A stretch of 64,000 nt of DNA from Plecoglossus altivelis. Its lineage: Eukaryota > Chordata > Actinopteri > Osmeriformes > Plecoglossidae. Both the position numbers and the translations under genes were made by a program. The notes below the pieces were generated by a model. That model saw only the letters and a list, made by a program, of their open reading frames with translations. It did no database searches and was not told the DNA's origin. The stretch covers positions 14,899,226 through 14,963,225 of the forward strand of contig BROE01000013.1 in NCBI GenBank assembly GCA_036571765.1, read 5' to 3'. Positions 1-14,400 of the stretch are shown here, in pieces; positions within the stretch are counted from its first letter, which is position 1; each line of letters begins with the position of its first letter.

Positions 1-3000
1 AGAATGCATGCATAATACATAATCTTATCTTAACATGTTTTGATCAGCAAATGCTTAAGAATTTACAATTAATGTACACTATGTGCAGACATGGATTGTT
101 CATAAAACCCGCTGAACTGTATAAAAGGACCTGTCGGATAAACTACATACCATGCAAAAATATTTAGAGTACTCAGACGAGTATGTCACACCACTCCTGC
201 CCATTTACAGTAGGTAACTTAAAGGTTCCTTATGAAACTGAATCGCAGCTGTTGTTACCCTAGCTTTTATCCTTCACCAGTGTGTGTCTTGCATGTGTGT
301 GTGGTCCACGAGCATGTTTGTGTGTGTGGAAAAGATGGAGAGAAACAGAGTGTCAGAAGATGGGTCTGAGACAGAGGGAGAGAGAAATATTGAGTGAGGA
401 AAATGAAGAACAAGAAAGCATGAGGTAAACCATCACAGTGTACATCTAACATGGTGTTGGAGACTAATTATACAGGAAGGCCACTCTAAGTCCACCGCAG
501 CTTCAGGGTCTGCAGGCTAGAACGGGCCGACACCTCTACCCCACTCAGGGGTAGGAACAGCTTCTCATGCATGGTGTATTACCCCAAAGACCTGCTTCTG
601 AGACAGATAAGTCACTTGCTCCTTCTAGCCCTGCTCCTCAGTGGACACATATCATGTAATGATAAATTTCACTTTAGGCAATTTTCAGTTTGATGGGTGG
701 AATCGCGGAAACAAAAAAAAAGAGGGAGAATGAAAGAAATCTGGCCACTGTGGGACGTCATCTCTGACCCCCATCACAGGGTGCCCTCCTCTCGTCCTGT
801 GTTCGGGCGACATTATGCCCTCCCTCATTTTCTCTGGGTCTGTCTCTAATGGGATTTGGGTTTTATATTAAGCGTCCCCCCTCCTCCTCCTCCCCTCACA
901 TCTCTCTCCACTGTCCTGACTATTCACTGAGTGATATGAATTTAAAAAGTGAATAAGTCCACTGAGTAGGCTTCAAATAGGATTGTGTGTGCTTGTCTGT
1001 GTTAACCTGACCCTCCCAGGTAATTCTGCTCTGCAAAGTGACAGGGAAGGTTATGGCAGGTGTATGTAGGCCACCGTTTACACCTGCCTCAAGAGAGGAA
1101 GTTCTCTGACAAAACTAGTTCATTTAAAGCTGGGAGACTAGGCATTTTTAGCCTTAATGAGGGGCACTGTTTACACCAGGAACAACATAATCAGCTGAAA
1201 TCTCCAGTAATGTGGACATAGATCTTTCTGCACATTTGAGATATTATTAATTTTTCAATGTAGGAATTTGGGCAGGAATGTGTTATCTACAGGTAACAAA
1301 ATTAATGGTGAGTAATGTATTTGACTTGTCTTGCACTGGGGATCAAGGATGCGATAATGGCTTATCTGTATGTATCTGGCATTGGTGGTGAGACATATCC
1401 AAACAACATAAAGCCTTCTCCATGATGATATCATCTGTCTGAGTTGGATGAGAACATAACAAAGGAGCAGCGTGAATAGTGATGCATCACATGCTGCACC
1501 GAGGAGAGGATGAGTGATTTCCATCGTGTGGGAGGTTTTGTGGTTTTCTGTAAAGTGAAGATGCAGATAACTCCTACTGTTCCTCTGTGGGGGGGATTTT
1601 CTCTAGCACTTTGAGGTCAACGTCAGCCGTTGTTTTTGCGGAAGTGTTCTGGAGAGCCGAGACCACGGTGAGAATGATTAAACGTTATTATCCAAGGCAG
1701 CTCTTCTGGTTTTCTTCAAGAAACAACTTGCAAAACAATACAAGATGGCAGTACATACTGTACATCCACTGACCAAATATATGCCTGATTAAAGAACAAA
1801 AAGGTTTGAGGACAAAGACAAAGAGCCAGTACCTGGGTAAGTGGCATCTATTTGTCAGAGCGTTGCGTTGGTCATGCATTTAATCTTGATCCAGCTGACA
1901 TGTTGGGTGTCACAGCTAATTAGAGCAGTAATACATAGCCCCATTAATAACTGCCTTGACAGCCACAGAGTGATTTCTTTCATAACTACAGTGGACAGGT
2001 CCTGGGGTTTGACGAGACAAGAAGAAGAAAAGTGATCAGCGTGGGCTATCCAAAAGGCCCCACGATCTTTACTTCGATGACACTATAACACAAAGGCATA
2101 TAATAATGTGCTCCAACAAAACATGCTTTGCAAATGTTGTGACCATTTGGCAGTTCTCTTGTTGCATTTTCCATATCGACTATACCTCTTATCGGAACTT
2201 GTGTCTACTTTAGCAATGTACTTCAGCTTCAGTTTACAATGTGTGTGTGAAAGTGTGTGTGTCAGAGTGTGTCAGAGTTGCATGTGTGTGTTGGTAAACA
2301 GACTCATCATCAAGGTTTGCACCACTACACACCTGAGTGACCATCACCTTAGATGGTCTGCTTGGCTGGGTCTCGTGGAGGGAGAATGTGAGGATAGGAC
2401 GTGACACTTAGGGCCATGTTCACTGCTCGGACAAATCAAACCTGTCAGCTTCCCTTTTACACGCACCATCCCTAACCCCGTTCTCTCACCCCACCCCCAC
2501 ATGCACACGGAATCAGTGACACACACCCTCCTCCCCACTGTCACCTCTGTGTGTGTCCATTGTGTTTCTAATCCCACCTTTCCTGACAAGCAGAGCCCTG
2601 AGACCATCCATCTCTCCAGCCTCACTGCGGACTATGATTGGACAGGATTCCCTCTCGGAGGAGCAAAAGGGTGGCTCAGTGAAATGGTCAGATATAAAAA
2701 GATCAAAGTTATGATGTGGAAAACTAAAGTGTTAGGGAAGAAACATGTTAGTACAGTGCTTGCATATTTCCAGTTATTCTATTTCAGCAATTGACAAAAA
2801 CTGTGTAAGGTGTGTTACCCTATTCAATAATTGTTTAGGCCAATAGAGGTCTGGACTGATTACATTACTTTTTATTTAACTGCATTTCAACCCATATTGA
2901 AAAGCATATAAAAGTGTACCACCCATTAACTTTCATCTCTGGGGATGCAACGAGAGAACTAAAAGGTGTGCCAGGGAGTGTCGTCCTGGATTTATCAGAC

Positions 3001-3060
3001 CACCAAATGCGACAACAGCCCCGCCAGAAGCCTTCTGTGTCGGGTGTGATTCGACGTGAT
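1..3060. other. non-coding flank, simple-sequence patches
   Basis: No gene seen. GT/GA-rich patches at about 280-390 and 2238-2300, and a CA/CT-rich stretch near 2490-2560. Stop codons are dense in all frames and no ORF resembles a known protein. Confidence 0.6.
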
Positions 3061-3084
3061 GGCTTTTGAAGTGTGAGGACCTTT

Positions 3085-3340
3085 CGGCAGCGGCTAATTA
3101 ATTGTAATGAGCCTGGCACACGCCCGTCGGTGACAGCGGTGGGTGAGGAGCGCTGCTCTGCTCCGTGCCGGGACTCCGGCTCCAGATCACTCAGAGTTTT
3201 GCCTTGCAGCCAGACAGAGCGCTGTGCGTATTGTGGCGACGCTCCAGAGACCCAGCTCTGGCACTCACCTAGAAACACATCTGTTCTGGTTAATCGTTTG
3301 CGTCGCCCGCAAATACATTTCATTATCAGCTTTAAGCGGG
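3085..3340. promoter_or_regulatory. orphan CpG-dense block with homeodomain-type sites
   Basis: I count about 19 CpG dinucleotides in some 256 bases, against very few in the surrounding kilobases. A TAATTAATTG homeodomain-type core lies at about 3097-3106. No coding gene is visible beside it. It could be a distal enhancer, a small CpG island, or a promoter for an unseen transcript. Confidence 0.4.
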
Positions 3341-6300
3341 GTGGGGGAAAAACACACACACAAAAAAACTGGAGCTGTGGTTTTAGGCGAAGAAAATGGT
3401 TGCAGACATGTCAGAGAGAGCAATAATGGGGAATGCGAAACCCATACGTTAGACCTGGTACTTTAAAACGTCCGTTTACAAGGTTGACTAGTAGCCTATT
3501 CGTTTAAATCCATTGTTTCCAGTCATTGAACGTCTTGCTCTGAATTTGATTGTGCTGACAAAGAAAACACAATGACAAGCTCATTAGAACACTAGGTAGT
3601 ATCCCCGTCTTTGACACAAGGCACAATCTATGTATTCAGTTGATGTGTCTTGTACGATAACTGTACAGACGCAAAACGGAGGATGCATCGACACTGTCAT
3701 CTGCTGGTAGCCTAAAATCCCTACACTTGCCAGCCATGCTGAAGAGAGCGAGATACTGCAAAGACTCAGTAATTTATTAGAGGGCTCCAAGAACAACTCT
3801 GGGTCTGTAATAGAAGTAAAACAGGTCAAGGAGATTTAGATCTCAGGGCTATTACTGTAAAGTAGCATAATGAGAAGAAAACCCTGAGAGAACCTGCTAT
3901 TATAACTGGAACTGGTCCATCGTACTGTGCACTAAAGTCAAGATTTCATTGTACATATATGTCAAGAAATTTTACCCTAGATGGTGCTCTCAGACATTTG
4001 CAATACATGGGACTCATATTTTATGCATTAAAACCAGTTATCTGTCCTGGTGTACATCATGCACCATATTTCTTTGAGCTGCCCTTTTGAAAAGTCGATA
4101 TCTATGGTTTAAGTGATAGTTATAATGTATCTGCTTCCTATGCTGAGGGGGCTTACAACAGAAAAGATATCGTACAGATGACCCACTTAAAGAAGCAATG
4201 ACCCTAGTGTTGGTTGTAAATGGAAATAAATCTAAACTGTGACAAAAAAATTACAAACATGTATGATAAAACTCATATAACAGACAAATGAAATACAATA
4301 AACCACAAACATATGGCACTATCAAGTGCAGTGCTTAAGTATATTTGAATGAAAATATTGGTTTGGTTTTATTCAACTGTTGGAGCACGGACGATAATTA
4401 GCATCCCATAATCAATTTGATGTCCATTTCAGCAGGCATCATGCTCATAAATAACAATCAAAGCTATCTCATCTAAGCTTATCATGCAGATATCAAAAAC
4501 AAGTTTGTTCATACCTTAAATGTCATCACAGCCAACTAAACGGATGACAAGTATTCTCAAGCTTGAAGTTTAATATCAGACTCTAGCAGACAAAGTGTAA
4601 ATATGTGATTAACTATGATTGATTGAAAATGGCACATCTAAATAAATTAACACAACTAATGTTTCTGATGTCAAATCTGTCATGCTAAAGTATTTTCATC
4701 AAAAAATTCAAATTGATTTACATAATATGGTTCCATATCAGTTGATATCACACCACAGTCATGTCTACACCAAGGTTCCATACACAACGTTTTCTTATTT
4801 TCATATTCAAATCTGAGACTTTCAGTGTGTTTCAGCCTTAGGCTTGTGAGTGTAACAATGTCTCGAGTGATGCAATGATTACAGGCAAAAAAGCTTAAAA
4901 TGATAACCATACAAGCTTTTTCCTCTGTACACATGGCAATAATTCATAAACATGAATATCATATGTTGCCCGGAGGAGCTCACTGAATATTTTGAATAGT
5001 CTGCTCTGATTTGATGTATAAACAGTCACACTGTAGCCTAGAGTCTCAGATCATAGACTCACAGTTCTAAACAGAGTTGTTTCTATTGCGTTTGTCATTT
5101 CTCCTTCTTCAGAGAAAAAAGTCATAAAAATGAAAGAGGACTTCATAAAAATGCAAAGAGCATTGAGCACTGTTGTTCTCACTTGATGTTTGGATGACCT
5201 TGAAAAAGGATGCCATGTTCCAGACTCGCCACTGGGTGTCAGTATGAGAACTAGTGAATCCTGACTTGTAGGCCAGTGAAGATCTGCAGCAGCTTTTGAC
5301 TCAGGGGACAGATGAGGTGGGTGTGATGGCAGCGTAGAGAGAACTCAGGAATTTAGATTGTTCTATAGTCGTGCAGCAGACTGGATGATGTAGACTCTGA
5401 TTGTAGTTCAGTGAAGACAGGGTGGCGTAATAAAGGGTCAGAAGTATGAAGAGGGAATGCCATATTTCAATTCAAAAGGACCCAAAGCCTCTAGCTGAAT
5501 GCTTCAGCTTGAAAGACTGCTTAAATATCCTGCCTGAAAAGGGACATCTGTTTAAGTACTTTTGAGGGATGACAGCCGTCCAATGAACAGAAAGTGCTTC
5601 CAGGTTTCAAATGTGAAGGAAACGTGTTTCTGAAAAGAAAAGTCTAGAATACACTCTTTGTTTTCTGGAGTAGCAATAGATGTATGTCTATTCTTCATAG
5701 CTATTTCAAATGTGATGCTGTAGGCAATGTTGTTTAAAGGGTATTGCAGTATCATTCAATACCCTTTGAAAAAAAAAACATCAACCAACATTGAACGAAC
5801 ATCATATTTCAATTGAGCTGAAACTTGAAATAACACAACTGCGTCATCATGGAAACATTGTACCCCATAATTATTAACTCCTACATTGTTATGCTACGTG
5901 ACCTAAATTGGACAGTGCCGGCTATCTGACTGTTCAATGTTGTAAATCTTTTTCTCATAAACTGTGCATTTATTCAAACTGTAAAATATATTATCCGTAC
6001 AGGTTAAAAAGGTTTCCTCAAAACCAAATATTACTCTCATTAATCTATGAAGAGGCCAGAGCTCATGCAATCTCAAGCCTTTACACTTGTAGCGGTGCAA
6101 ACTAAAGGGATTGGAATCGAACCCTCTCAGCCTCCAAAGCACAAAAAACTTTTCCATTAGTGATGCTTTGAAATGGAAGAGTGTGGTCAAGTAAGGGATA
6201 ATGTATTCACCTAGACCGTGGTTTAATACTTGTTTCCTAATACAGGATGGAACAGGCTCTCAAGGCCTACAGTGATACTGCATGAAGCCCTGGGAACATC

Positions 6301-8039
6301 TTGAAACCATCTTTGACTTAAAACTGCTGTAGTCGTCTCTGACTGTTCATGTCATGACTTATCTCTCATTGATAGTTCTTTTCAACTAAGGCAAATATGG
6401 AAATGCATGGAATGGTGATAAGTATTCACTATGTGCATTGTTGTACAGAACAAGGACGTACAATGGTGTTGATGAAGTTTTAGGATCATCTTTTTATGTC
6501 TGCTTGAGAGATGTCAAATGTTGTTCTGATTCATTCAACATGACCCAAAATAATAGAAGGAAGATGATAAACTGATAGTCTGACTCACACACTAGTGGCT
6601 GCCAACTATGGTGGAGTATTATCATCTCTGAGCCATATGTTCTCACAGGAAAATCAATAGAGTAGAGCAAACCCAGACAGACATCCCCTTTGCTAACTAT
6701 AATTCAGTGTCACATCAGAAGTGTAATCATATGTAACACAGTGTGTTTACAGTCGATATGACAGTCCATTTGGATGGATGGTGTCATGTGTAGAGCCTTT
6801 ATATGCAATCAATCCACTAGTTTAGTACAACACATAAATATCTACATATATCACAGCACATATCATGAAGCTACTGGATGTTATGGGGGTTACTGGGAGG
6901 GAAATGTATGAACATGCAAATGATTCTTCTCTGTTCTAAGCCATTGGAGGGTTTTACACATTGCTCTGCAATGCAAAGGCAGAGCCCAGGAGTGTTGAGT
7001 GTCATTGTGTCTAAACATAGAACCCACTTACTGCTTTGCTTTTTGCTATCATGCGGTCAGAAACCCTCACCAAAGTTGGTGCAGAGATTCTTCTCTATTA
7101 TGCAAACACTGTCAGCAAAGTTGTGGCAGACAACGTGAAGCTTGCTGTTTGACTGGCAGACAACATTAATTTGGTCCTGAACTCGTCACCGTCCCAGTAG
7201 AAAGGCTCAGTCTGTCTCAGCACATCCACTGTGTTTGCATTTCATTAGCAGTTGACAGCACAATCCCCATTTGTCTTGTCAAGTTGATGCACCAGAGATG
7301 AGTTGGTGACAAATGCATTGTTTATGGTCAATCTAGCCACAGAGCGACTCTGCAGATTGCATTGAATTTCAGGGACCTTATACAAAGAAAGAATAACAGA
7401 CCTACCCAAATAAATGTATGAATGAATAGAAATACCCTGATAATGAAACAATGTCACAAGGACATTGTACTGGGTGTAGGTATTGGAAACAAAGTGAGTG
7501 TACAGCACGTTCCAGAACATTCCAGCAAGGTAAGTCATAGACGTATAGAATAGACTAGTGGTAAACTATTTTAGGCCGCTGCAAAATATCAAGTTTATAT
7601 TCAACAAAGCCAAGCTAGACCCAAAACCGAGCATTTGATGTCTGAATAAAAGAGATATTGATAAGTGCTTGAGACATCTTGAAACTCAACTTGCTCTTTG
7701 CAAGGGAACATAAAAAGTGATTTATTGCTCCTTTATGTGAGAATCAAAAGTGACATCTAGTTTCTTTAGATGGTACAGCCTGTAAGATGGATCTGTCCAT
7801 AGAGGTCAGCAAGTCACCCTGCCTCTCTGTGTCAAACGTGTCAGGCTGCCCCCAAAATCCTAACCTGTGTGATGAAGAACATTGACCCCTTGTATCTGAA
7901 GAGCACCTGATGAAAAATCAAAGTGGCTTCTTCCAGTCGTTGGGAGCTTTCAGCTTAAAATATGTTGCCTGTCTCTGCAGACAGATAGTTAAAAGAGAAA
8001 AGTAGAGAGATGGAGGAGGTTTGGAGGGGTTGCATTCTA
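3341..8039. other. AT-rich non-coding flank
   Basis: No gene found. It contains the foldback element at 5725-5793 and a CTCF-like match at 3694-3707 (minus). The longest open frames are short and unlike any family I know. Confidence 0.6.
5725..5793. repeat. small interrupted foldback (nested inverted repeats)
   Basis: Inner arms of 11 perfect bases at 5736-5746 and 5757-5767 around a 10-base loop. Outer arms CAATGTTG (5725-5732) and CAACATTG (5786-5793) are perfect complements, separated from the inner stem by 3 bases on one side and an A-rich 18 bases on the other. It may be a decayed miniature foldback element. Confidence 0.5.
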
Positions 8040-8099
8040 CCACGCAGCCGAGGAGTAAAGACGTGGAAGACGGGGGGGGAAAAAGCCACACACCAAAAA

Positions 8100-8350
8100 A
8101 AAAACATCTCTGTCTGCTTCGGTGAAGATTTTCTAAAAGCAATCAGTGGCCTGTTTAATCTTTCAGTGAAAGAGGGCTTCTCATTTGCATAATCACTTGC
8201 TCTCCCCTCTCTGGATCTCCGTGCATGTCGAGCACCAGGGCAGCTGCCAGACACAGCCACACAGGATTACTGTGAAACGGGCCTTTCTCCACCGTGCTGA
8301 GCCTCTCCTTTCCTCTGCTCCTCTCCTGCCTGTATCTGGGCTCATTAGCT
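8100..8350. promoter_or_regulatory. candidate regulatory block with octamer site
   Basis: Repeat-free stretch of balanced composition holding a perfect octamer ATTTGCAT at 8183-8190, E-box-like CAGCTG at about 8241 and several CpGs. Suggestive only; conservation cannot be tested here. Confidence 0.25.
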
Positions 8351-8420
8351 GGGTAATGGTGTCTCAACATCCTTCATGTTGTCTACGGCTGTTTGAACAT
8401 CAGCTACCTGTTTCACAGTC

Positions 8421-11400
8421 CCTTTGATGTTTAATGGAATACACTGATTGGACGATTCAACTTGGATTCTACCAAACCACGGCTGTGGGAACATTCTGTA
8501 AAATAGTTGAAAAAAAGTTGGATGCCAAGACTGTGATGGAGTTCCTCTGCTACGTTTAATGCACCTACTGTATGAACTTTTCACCCACATCATGATCACC
8601 AACCATGGATTTCAGTGCATGAGAAAAGCATTTACAAGTCATGTTTTTTACTGTTATTTCAAACAGCGATTCGTTTTTCCTGATTTTTTTCCAAGAAGAG
8701 TTGGAGGGGGAGGCCTAGATTAATCGCTTTCTAGCTTTTCCATTTAGCATCAACTGATCCTTTTCAAATGTAATGCATTTTTAATGAACAGATCTTTCAT
8801 TGCAAATATAACGCTAATTTTATATGTTATCTGTTCAATGCAATGGTTGGGCAATGTGCCTTCTGCCTTGACTACTCTTAACAGATGGTCTTGTTCTGCA
8901 GGCTGAGAGGAAATGCTGTTGTGAACTCCTTCCCTCCCTTCAGACCAGACCAAACAGTATAATTATTTACAATTAGACGAATGAGGAAGATTGTCTATTC
9001 ATGTACTGGTTAAGCGAGGAATATACCATATGCTGCTGAATTAACTGTGGTATCCCTCTGATGCTGCCATTTGAGTAACCAACACTGGATTAGCTCGTAA
9101 TGAGAGTCCTGCTTTATTTGAGAAGTTTGCAAGATCGTTATTTTACAGAAATGCATTTGTAAATGTAGCTATGTTTTATCTAGTTATATGCCTATATTCT
9201 GCCCCATCTCTATGGTTAAGATATAATTTGTTTGTTGAGTAACAGGTCTAATGCTGTTGCTGGCATGTGTGGTGTTAAATCCCAATGCCATTCTGATATA
9301 GATCAAACACAATAACTGTAAGTCTGTTTGAGCACATATATTTTCAAACTGTAAGTGTAATAGTCTTTATTGTTAATTGCAAGATAATGTACTGCTCTAA
9401 CTACTAGCATGGACTACAGCAAATGCTTCACTGTTGATTGGTAAAGACTCCTATTTTTCATGCAGCGGGAGTAAGAAAGAGATAGATTAATAACCACACC
9501 AATAAATAACTACAAAGAAAGTACAAAAAAAAACAGTACGATGATTTTGGCAGGAAGAAAGTTGAATGTACCTTAGGTGCAATACATTTCCTTTCCTTCA
9601 TAAGTTGTACTTGAAAAACTTCACTGAAACTTGGGGCCTAACATTTTGTATTTAATGATATGTGTACAAATAATTGCTTGTGCGTATTGTTAGACTTAGA
9701 TAAGATGCATGTTACCTAGACTTAGACTAGATATATGTAATTCAGTTAAGTCTTTTCTAATTCGACCGTAAGAGTTTAAGAGCTTTACCTTTAATTTTGA
9801 TGCATTTTTTGCGCAGTTTTGGCACAATATGAAACGTGGTCTATTATTGCTGAGCGCCATCTAGTCATAGAGACATGATTTCTACATTGACAGAAAATGA
9901 CCATCCTTCATACAGCTCGGTACAGCTGTTCTGGCTCTCAATGTACTATAGGTTACTTATCCAACAATAGTCAATACAAAATGTAAAAAGGCTTGCAGCA
10001 ACCAGAAGTCCCATCAAATTTTGGAAAAAGATTAAAGTTGAATATTCAGACTCAAAACTGACAGCCTCCATTTTGGAACTGTGGCAACGTGTACTCAATG
10101 CAGGGTGTGAAGGGATGGTTCGGCTATTTCCCTTGTGATTGTCAGATAATTATAACATGCTGTAGAGACATCCTGAAGATGAGAAAGTTCACTCCATTAT
10201 CAACCTGCCAGCACAGTCCTATTCCATCTCTGACAGAACCATGAATACCAATTAGTGAAATTGAAGTGTCTGCAGATAGAAGATACATTTTCAAAAGTTT
10301 AACATCAATGCAGAGATTGAATGACTTTGGGTGTGGATGAAGGTGTGTCTGGAACAAACCCTTTGTATTTCTTCAAAGAAAACAAAAAGGTTATTATCTC
10401 TCTCTGGGAAAGAATGACAATTCAACTTGAACTTTTAGAGTTAAACAATGAAGGTGCATCGTAATTGAGGGTGCTGAACCATTGTTCAGGAAAGATGCAA
10501 ACTGATATGATGGCATGTTCTTTCATGTGTACAGTACAACAATATCACTATGTCATCAGTACTACCATCGCGATTTAAGAGTCCCTGCACTTTGAAAGAT
10601 AACCAAATCTCAACTCAAAACACAAAGAATACTGTGCAAAGCATCATATACTTTAGCCTACATTAGCCTACATTTAGCCTACATAATATAGTGACACACT
10701 CATAAGAGAGTATTAGTACATGTGTCAAGGGCTACTGTGAAATGAATACATGAACAAGAGTTGTCCAATATTATATTCTACAATAAAATAAAACAGCAGA
10801 ATATAATCTTGAATTGTGTCGATCTTGTGCAAGTAGAGAATTTGGTGGGACATGTGATGGATTGCCTAGCATATGGTTTTGCAACATCCTTCCTTAAAGT
10901 AATCTTTTCAAAAGCTCTGCACCTATTCTTAGAAGATTGCAATAACCTGGTTAATTTAAACGGGCACATTTAATTTACCTCTGCAGTCAACTTCATTTAA
11001 ATGATGGATTGCTTTGTATGAGTATAATTGAACTTTTGAAATGGGGAAGGAAATGGTGGACAAGCTATCAATTAAACAAACTTGAGCAGCTACTTCATTA
11101 ATCAGAGAGGAAAGCTTGTGTGCCCCAGTGGAATGAGGGTGCTGGCAATCAGGGGACTGGCCTAATATAAAGCACTACGGACGATCAGCACCTCCTCACA
11201 ATGTGGACATAATGAACAGTGAACGAAGATTCTATCACTGACACTGTGGTTCATTCTAACAAGTAGATATTCCCTGCATGCCTTGAAAGACTAAACACAA
11301 GTATTAGTATACCAACATTGATAGATGACCAATGTGTTGCATTCTCAGCATGCACAAAATTGTTTTTTTTTTAACTTCACTCCTTTAAAGACAGGCTCTA

Positions 11401-14400
11401 CTGCATTAGTAATGGAATGGGCATTCTACATTTGCGGTCTGTGGTTTTGCTCTTGTCTCATAGTTTTATCTATTGAGTAAGACTTTATCATCATGCCTAA
11501 ATGTGTACTTTTCATTTTGCGAAGAAGGGAGAATCTGTTTTGCCAAAGTCACCAGCATCCTGATCATACATGTTACAGGTCAAAGTCATCTGCCATTAAA
11601 CACGTGGTTTCTATCTGACTCTGGATGAGCCAAACAATATATGCTTGGCTATCTTGTAGGTGTTGGTTGTTAACAGACTATAATGTGAGTGCATGAATAA
11701 CCTCATGACTGAGCCGACATCTGGAAGCTCATACAATAAGCTGTCTCATAGATCCCTGGAGCATGGTATAGAGATGTTTGTGCACACAGATAAACAGTAC
11801 CATTCTTGCTTACATACAAATATTATGTCTGCCTAAAATATCTCCATCTCTTTCTATCGCTTTCTCTCGTTCCCTCAACAAACACAAATATTCTCTGTCT
11901 AAGTCCCACATTCCTACCTGATACATCAGGCTAACCTCTATCTTCTTGTCCCAAGAGACAGACCGGAAGCAGTTGAAGGGACAAACAAGGAAGGTGTCAG
12001 ACAATCAATATATCGATAGCAATCTAAAGGATTAAAGATAGAGATTTGGATAGGAGACAGACACAATGGAACATAGAAACACTCCCGTCAAAAAACACGA
12101 AGGTTAAAAGAGTTTTTAGCTCTGAAGAGCATGAGCCTACAAGGCAAATGTAAAACCTGCTGACTGGCTAACATGGAGTCTCCAAAATGTCTGGGAAATT
12201 GTGTTTATCTCTCTTCTTGCTACACTGAGAGGGTTGAAATCAAGTTTTATAACCTACCATTACACTGGATGTGGTAATTTGTGTGTGCTTGTGCAATCTC
12301 TGATACGGCACACTGCAGAATACATATTCTGAACTGTAGCTATATTGTTCCAATTTAAAACCAAAACCTAAAGAAAATGTTATGTATAAATCACACAAGC
12401 AAAAATATCCGTCCAGTATGAAAGCAAAACAACAAGCTGTTTGAAGTGTTTATAATGCTTCAAGGCAAACCTTTTTACTCATTGCTTTCTCTCTCCCTCT
12501 CTCTCTCTTTCTCTGTACTCTCTCTCCCACTTTCTTTCTTTTATCTCTCCCTCTTCTTTCTATCTCAGTTCTCCTGCTCCTACTCTAATTAGATGAAGAC
12601 TTTTTGACAATTCTCCAAAGACTATCAACTAATAAACTGAGAATGAATAATAGAGGTGTTACTGTCTCTGCTTCTTACATATTGATCACAAGGAGTTGGA
12701 TTGCATCCACTGATATTCAATAGAGATACAATCATAATTCATATTTTGCAGTTCTGGTAATATCAAGATCAAATTTGAAAATAGACTTATTCAATGTGAG
12801 AACATGACAACAGCTGTTCAAATGAGAGAGCTTTCTTTGCTTGAAACTTGCATCAAAAGCAATCCAATCAGAAATACATTTGCTTGTAATGATTCACAAC
12901 ATTATTATTTTTGTTGCTGTTCCCTCCACGGTACAGTAATTGAGACAGAAGCAACCCTCTTCTCTGTGTCATATGACTAGACACAGCTGAATCGAGTTAG
13001 TGATGGGACCTGGGACTGTGCAATGTTTCGAGATGCATCACAATCAGGCTGATGGGGCTTGCTGCACTGGGAAGCCATGGATATAAGGCAAATCCTAAAA
13101 CCAGATATGTATAGGGGTTTGAAGACAGAGGTTTGTGCAACTCTGATTTTCCCTCATATCAAACTCTTTCCTAGACTGTTTGACAATGACTGTGGTGATG
13201 GTTGCTTTGCATACTGCTATTTGTCAAAAGTGGCTCAAATGGACAATTCTGCTTTACTGTTGCTGAATTTAATGATACAATTAATAGTAACATAATAGTA
13301 AGGACAGTGTGTAGAGTATGTTGCTAAATCCACCCTCATAAAGCCAGCATCTCCCTCATCACAGGCAATACATTGTCCTTCAGGTGCAATGCTTCCTGTC
13401 AGGTTTCTGTGTGGGGAATATAAGTAATAAAGGTTGTTACTGTAGACAGATGGTAACCCCCCTCTCTGGACCATGTAGACTTAAGGTCACCATGCTCTCA
13501 CCTCTTAGTAATGGGGTCATGACACAACCTCTCCCCTTCCACACCCCACCCTCACCCCTAGCCATATAGGGGAACCAGTCACAGGGCTGCCTATGGTCTT
13601 GCACTGGCAGACCCCAGAGACTATAGGCTCTCTTTGCAAAGAACCTTTCAAGTCATTTAATCTGACTTTGTGGAGAGGGGTCATATGAAAAGGATGGCTA
13701 GCTGGTCAGGAAAGTGCATCCCTGCAGAAAGTGCTCTGAAAAAAAGTAACAAAGAAAAAATGTTCAGCTGCACTGTGATTTGCTTCTCTGAGGATTTTTT
13801 GCGTCGTAAATGAGTGGCTCTCATCTTGATCGTAAAGCAGATGGAGAATGTCTGTTGTCTCCCTTGTTTCCTATTTGATCGCATTTAGTATGACGTGAGC
13901 TCTCTGCCCTTGGTTCAACCTTGTGGTCTTCTAGTGGATGCTGTAGCGATCTGGGTGTTGAGAAAGACAGTAAAAAGGCATCTCACAGTGTTTGATGCCA
14001 ACTGGAGGTGACATTCTGCGGAGCCTAACTTCACCTAGTGGAGCTCCCCTGTAGCTGCTCAGAGATCCTTTAATCTAGATCAAGGAGGAACATGCAGTCA
14101 AACGAATCCACTCCTTCATGTAGTGAAGCTTAATATTGACTAGGCTGCCGCTAGATTTTTGGGATCATGGATGGTTGAGTGTTCAGAATACCATAGAGAA
14201 CCCTAAAACATGAGTTTCAAAACAGAAGGAACAGATGGGACAGCCACAAGAGTTATTTGTAATAACTTCAGTTTTAATATGTCGTTCATAGCTGGCCCTC
14301 CTGTTAGAGTTACATTATTGTGTAAAAATGTATTTGTTGTGTCTTATTTTGTTATTTTAGCCAAAATGCATGTGGAGAGTGGTATCTCATTAACAAAGTC

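Noticed and set aside
2865..3359. 164-codon minus-strand open frame
   Set aside because: It overlaps the CpG-dense block, where GC-rich DNA lacks stops; no domain or family likeness and no supporting splice pattern.
6113..6123. Perfect tRNA B-box (GGTTCGATTCC, minus strand)
   Set aside because: No good A-box at the right distance, a T6 run between the boxes and no cloverleaf stems. Not a tRNA or clear SINE.
10652..10686. Three tandem copies of TAGCCTACAT as a CRISPR-like or satellite array
   Set aside because: Only three short adjoining copies and no spacers, in a vertebrate genome; a minor local duplication.
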